Source of the DNA: Collimonas fungivorans
GTDB lineage: Bacteria > Pseudomonadota > Gammaproteobacteria > Burkholderiales > Burkholderiaceae_D
DNA length: 64,000 bases
NCBI RefSeq assembly: GCF_001584145.1
Contig: NZ_CP013232.1
Span: 3,658,001-3,722,000 of the forward strand
Direction of reading: 5' to 3'
The notes below the pieces were generated by a model that had not been told where the DNA came from, ran no database searches, and saw nothing but the letters and a program-made list of their open reading frames with translations. Positions 60,340-64,000 of this stretch are shown one piece after another (position 1 is the stretch's first letter; each line of letters opens with the position of its first letter). The position numbers and the translations under genes are program-made.

Positions 60340-61584
60340 TCAATTCCAGGAGTGGCGTGCCGGCGCAATGCCGTTCAATACATAGTTGCCGATGGCGTGC
60401 AGCTTCCAGCGCACCGGATCGTGCAAGGTATGGGTGCGCGCATTGCGCCAATGGCGGTCCAGGTTGTGTTCAGCCAGGGTCGCGGCGGAGCCGGCCAGTT
60501 CGAACAGTTTTTCGCTGGCGTGCAAGGCAATCTCGGTGGTCAGCACCTTGGCCTTGGCAACAGCAATCGAGGCGCGCGCCGAGGCTTCGGCGTCGATCGT
60601 CACCGCGGCGATCTGGTCGAGTACGCCGGCGGCTTTGGCCAGCAATGCATTGGCCGCATGCAGGCGGATCTTCAGGTCGCCGATATCGCGGATGATGTAA
60701 GGATCGTCGCTGGCGCGCTCCACCCCGCTGTCGGCCCAGGGACGAGACCGGGCGCGCACAAAACTGATGGCGTCGTCGACCGCGGCTTCGGCAATGCCGG
60801 CGTCGATCGCCGCCTGGATCAGCTGCGATACCGGGCCCTGGATGCTGGCCTGCTCGGCCAGCTTGTGCAGCGATATGACATTTTCCACCGCCACCGGCAA
60901 GTTATCCAGCAGCACCGTGCCGCTGGCGGTGGTGCGCTGGCCGAAGCCTGACCAGTCGTCGACGATGGTCAGGCCTTGGGTGCCGCGCTTGACGAACACC
61001 AGCACCACGCGCCCCTGCTCATCGAGCGCCTTGACCGGGACCCAATGCGCAAACAAGGCGCCGGTGGAATAGAATTTCTTGCCGTTCAGGCGATAGCCGC
61101 TGGGCGTTTCCAGCAAGCGCGCTTTCATCTCCAGGATGTTCTTGGTGCCGCGTTCCGGGCCGGCGTTGCCAATTCGCTGGCCGGCCAGCACATCAGCGTA
61201 GATGCGTGCCTTCTGCGCGGCGTCGGCGTTCTGGGCGACCACACCGAGGATGCCGAAATGGTTTTGCGGAATCTGTCCCAGCGCCGGATCGGCCGAGCAC
61301 AGCACGCGGAATACTTCGGCCAGCGTGCGGTAAGAAACCTCGGCGCCGCCGAATGCGCGCGGCACGCTGATGCCGCCCAGGCCGCTGGCCGAGAATTTCT
61401 CGATCTCCGCCCACGGCAAGCGCCGTTCGCGGTCGCGCTCGCTGGCGCCGGTGCGGAATTCGGCGGCCAGCGCTTGGGCTATGTCCAATGCCTCTTGGTC
61501 ACTGCCGATGCGGTGCGCGGGCACGACCCGGGGTAACAGGTCGGCCTGGTTTTCTTCAATTGCGATTGTCGCGGTAGACGACAT
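60340..61584 (-). CDS. SfnB-family acyl-CoA-dehydrogenase-like sulfur acquisition oxidoreductase, copy 1
   Basis: The 414-residue protein is a paralogue of the next gene, with the same segments: GLGGISVPRAFGGAEVSYRTLAEVF, LGQIPQNHFGILGVV, LNGKKFYSTGALFAHWVPV, DDWSGFGQRTTASGTV and HNLDRHWRNARTHTLHDPVRWK. GAGGTGATTC precedes the ATG at 61584. It is the first gene of the operon that ends with the LLM monooxygenase. A MITE-like element lies only 26 bp upstream, so the promoter lies in or beyond it. Confidence 0.9.
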   Translation of the reverse strand: MSSTATIAIEENQADLLPRVVPAHRIGSDQEALDIAQALAAEFRTGASERDRERRLPWAEIEKFSASGLGGISVPRAFGGAEVSYRTLAEVFRVLCSADPALGQIPQNHFGILGVVAQNADAAQKARIYADVLAGQRIGNAGPERGTKNILEMKARLLETPSGYRLNGKKFYSTGALFAHWVPVKALDEQGRVVLVFVKRGTQGLTIVDDWSGFGQRTTASGTVLLDNLPVAVENVISLHKLAEQASIQGPVSQLIQAAIDAGIAEAAVDDAISFVRARSRPWADSGVERASDDPYIIRDIGDLKIRLHAANALLAKAAGVLDQIAAVTIDAEASARASIAVAKAKVLTTEIALHASEKLFELAGSAATLAEHNLDRHWRNARTHTLHDPVRWKLHAIGNYVLNGIAPARHSWN

Positions 61585-61610
61585 GAATCACCTCTTCTGT
61601 GACGCGTGTA

Positions 61611-61760
61611 GTGCTTCGTAAATGGGGGAGCCACAGAAGTGCCGATTTTTTGTGCCAGGCTAGGCGCAAACCGGAGCGATAGTGGTGCTATCGCGAGGAT
61701 TTGCAACGACGCATGGCGCAAAAAAGCGGTGCTTATGTGGTTTCATCATTTGCGAAGCAC
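61611..61760. mobile_element. MITE-like palindromic element flanked by TA
   Basis: The terminal inverted repeats are GTGCTTCGTAAATG (61611-61624) and CATTTGCGAAGCAC (61747-61760). The arms stay imperfectly complementary to the centre, where GCGATAG / CTATCGC surround a TGGTG loop (61676-61694). TA dinucleotides flank both ends (61609-61610 and 61761-61762), as expected for IS630/Tc1-type targets. The 150-bp length holds no ORF. It sits just upstream of the sulfur operon. Confidence 0.75.
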
Positions 61761-62033
61761 TACACTAGAGTGCAACTCGTGATTGCGCTCTGTTGCGGAA
61801 GAGGAAACGATAGCTTGTGGGCGCGATCTGCGTCCAATAAGAAAAACGCTGGAGAGTATGCGAAAAACGTTTTACCGGTTTTTCACGCGACGCAGTTCAG
61901 GTCAGATAGATACAACGAGGAATACAGCAAGGCAGGCCTGGAGCCGCGGTCAGTCATCCATTACATCGAAAGACCGCGGCCGAGATAGAGAATAGCAGGA
62001 GGGGAAGGCAGTAACGATCAGTGTACTAAAGAA
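61761..62033. other. Intergenic region upstream of the MITE, no supported gene
   Basis: About 270 bp lie between the MITE-like element and the glnB stop. A short plus-strand frame starting at 61857 (about 45 codons) has a GGAG too close to its ATG and no recognisable domain. The region may hold the original promoter of the sulfur operon. Confidence 0.4.
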
Positions 62034-62453
<420 letters not shown>

Positions 62454-62556
62454 CTAGAAGAGTATATGAAAAACCCGGTTTGTCTATACGCCCAAATCAA
62501 TAAGTGTATTTAAAAGACAGTCCATCGGGCCTTCACCGTTCCCGGCAAACCTGCCG

Positions 62557-64000
62557 TCAGCCGGGAATATTGTTCAGGTCGTCCAGCCAGACGGTCGCTT
62601 CCGAATCGCTCGGCGCGCGCCAATCGCCGCGCGGCGACAGCGAACCGCCGCTGCCCACTTTAGGTGCATTCGGCACGCAGGAGCGCTTGAATTGGCTGGT
62701 CCGGAAAAAGCGGTCGAGGAAAATCGCCAGGTTGCGCTTGATCGCAGCCAGGTCGTACTGGTTGCGCACCACCTTGGCGTCGTTCGGCCAGTTGCCGGCA
62801 GTCTTGTCTTGCCAGGCCGAGAGCGCCAGGAACGCAACTTTCGACGGCGCGAAGCCATAACGCAGGATGTAATACAGGTTGAAATCCTGCAATTCATACG
62901 GCCCAATGACGTTTTCCGTGATCTGTTCCGGCTTGCCGCTGGCCTTGCCAGGCACCAGTTCCGGGCTGATTTCTGTATCCAGGACATTGAGCAGCACGTC
63001 CGAACCCTGGCCGCCGATGGCGCCGGTCTCGGCCACCCAACGCACCAGGTGGCTGATCAGGGTCTTCGGCACGCTGGCGTTGACGTTGTAATGCGACATG
63101 TGGTCGCCCACGCCATAGGTGCACCAGCCCAGCGCCAGTTCGCTCAGGTCGCCGGTGCCGATAACGATGGCGTTGTTGAAATTGGCCAGCCGGAACAGAT
63201 GGTTGGTGCGTTCGCCAGCCTGGACGTTCTCGAAAGTGATGTCGAACTGGTCCTGCCCCGCGGCGTAAGGATGGCCCAGGTCTTTCAGCATTTGCAGGCA
63301 GCTCGGGCGAATGTCGATTTCCGCCGCAGTAGCACCGACCACCTGCATCAGTTGCCGCGCCTGCAGCAGGGTGCGGTCGCTGGTGGCGAAACCCGGCATG
63401 GTGTAGGCCAGGATATTCGCGCGCGGCAGGTTCAGGCGGTCCATCGCCTTGGCGCAGACCAGCAAGGCGTGGGTCGAATCGAGCCCGCCGGAAACGCCGA
63501 TCACCACCTTGGATATCTTGCTGGCGGACAGACGCTGCACCAGCGCTTGCACCTGGATGTTGTAGACCTCGGTGCAGCGTTCGTCGCGGCGTTTCGGATC
63601 GGCCGGCACATAGGGAAAACGCTCGACGCTGCGCGCCAGCGGCAAGGCCTGGTCCAAAGGCAGCGCCAGCTCGAAGCGGATCACCTCGAACCTGGCGACT
63701 TCGCCGGCATGGCGCCGCACCGACTGGCCGAAAGTAGTCTGGCGCATGCGCTCACGCGACAAGCGTTCGAGGTCGACATCGGCAAAGATGGTGTGCGAAT
63801 CGTCCAGGAAACGCTCGGACTCGGCCAGCAGTTCACCGTTCTCGTAAATCAGGCCCTGGCCGTCCCAGGCCAGATCGGTAGACGATTCACCCTTGCCGGC
63901 CGAGGTATACAGATACGCCGACAGGCAGCGCGCAGACTGCTGCGCGACCAGCTGGTGGCGATAGCCCGCCTTGCCCACCACCACGTTGGAAGCCGACAGG
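62557..64000 (-). CDS. nadE: Glutamine-dependent NAD+ synthetase, C-terminal part
   Basis: About 480 codons are present; the N-terminal part continues beyond the right edge. The visible part begins inside the nitrilase-type glutaminase domain ([28 protein letters not shown]) and includes the synthetase P-loop [13 protein letters not shown] and [15 protein letters not shown]. It resembles the long mycobacterial-type NadE (about 680 residues). It makes NAD+ from deamido-NAD+, ATP and glutamine. Linkage to glnB is common in betaproteobacteria. Confidence 0.95.
   Translation of the reverse strand, partial: LSASNVVVGKAGYRHQLVAQQSARCLSAYLYTSAGKGESSTDLAWDGQGLIYENGELLAESERFLDDSHTIFADVDLERLSRERMRQTTFGQSVRRHAGEVARFEVIRFELALPLDQALPLARSVERFPYVPADPKRRDERCTEVYNIQVQALVQRLSASKISKVVIGVSGGLDSTHALLVCAKAMDRLNLPRANILAYTMPGFATSDRTLLQARQLMQVVGATAAEIDIRPSCLQMLKDLGHPYAAGQDQFDITFENVQAGERTNHLFRLANFNNAIVIGTGDLSELALGWCTYGVGDHMSHYNVNASVPKTLISHLVRWVAETGAIGGQGSDVLLNVLDTEISPELVPGKASGKPEQITENVIGPYELQDFNLYYILRYGFAPSKVAFLALSAWQDKTAGNWPNDAKVVRNQYDLAAIKRNLAIFLDRFFRTSQFKRSCVPNAPKVGSGGSLSPRGDWRAPSDSEATVWLDDLNNIPG

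Noticed and set aside
61701..61988. 95-codon plus-strand frame near the MITE
   Set aside because: It begins inside the right arm of the MITE-like palindrome and has no ribosome site or domain.

Overview
The window looks like a chromosomal segment of a GC-rich betaproteobacterium, most likely of the Oxalobacteraceae (Collimonas, Herbaspirillum or Janthinobacterium type). This rests on overall base composition, on the housekeeping block rarA / 7Fe ferredoxin / lolA / ftsK / trxB / Smr, on an EpsD-E-F-G-L type exopolysaccharide locus, and on a long glutamine-dependent NAD synthetase next to a P-II gene. The genus assignment is inference. No rRNA, tRNA, CRISPR array or prophage was seen.

Layout. 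1-5.7 kb: the edge of a probable Xaa-Pro peptidase gene, then an XRE-cupin regulator divergent from a polar amino acid ABC transporter, a DadA-like flavoprotein and an Asp/Glu-racemase-family protein. This reads as an uptake and oxidation unit for an amino acid or related amine, perhaps a D-isomer. 5.7-12.6 kb: an accessory region with a DDE-less IS5-type protein, a small Cys-rich protein, a 1031-residue autotransporter whose passenger starts with a ClpP-like serine protease domain, and a lipoprotein zinc metalloprotease with a small exported partner. The autotransporter is bracketed by two copies of a repeat that contains an intrinsic terminator. 12.6-17.1 kb: a cell-surface-signalling iron uptake unit (FecI, FecR, STN-type TonB receptor) followed by an orphan STN-domain protein. 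17.8-21.2 kb: NCS1 permease and hydantoin/allantoin racemase divergent from a GntR regulator, with three candidate operators between them. 21.2-29.6 kb: housekeeping genes, then a PA0069-family radical SAM gene with a near-perfect LexA box.

29.6-50.1 kb: an 18-gene minus-strand exopolysaccharide locus. Its transcription order is EpsL, priming phosphoglycosyltransferase, small membrane protein, EpsD, EpsE, EpsF, EpsG, polymerase-like protein, GT4, acyltransferase, GH5 glycanase, GT2, flippase, WecG/GumM-type transferase, NDP-sugar synthase, ManC, ManB, acyltransferase. The enzyme set suggests a Wzy-type, mannose-containing, acylated polymer, possibly xanthan/acetan-like. 50.1-51.2 kb is AT-richer and apparently non-coding. 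51.2-57.7 kb: a PAP2 phosphatase, a MarR-GNAT regulator with paired operators, an enoyl-CoA hydratase, a CDF transporter, an FMN reductase, a small basic protein and a cation/proton antiporter. 57.7-61.6 kb: a sulfur-scavenging operon (two tandem SfnB-type flavoproteins and an LLM monooxygenase) with a MITE-like element 26 bp upstream. 62.0-64.0 kb: glnB and the C-terminal part of nadE.

Repeats with the ends GTAGGGTGGGCA / TGCCCACCCTAC occur five times, three of them between convergent genes. The strongest candidates for something undescribed are the ClpP-like autotransporter with its flanking repeats, the orphan STN protein, and the degenerate MshEN-fused EpsG.
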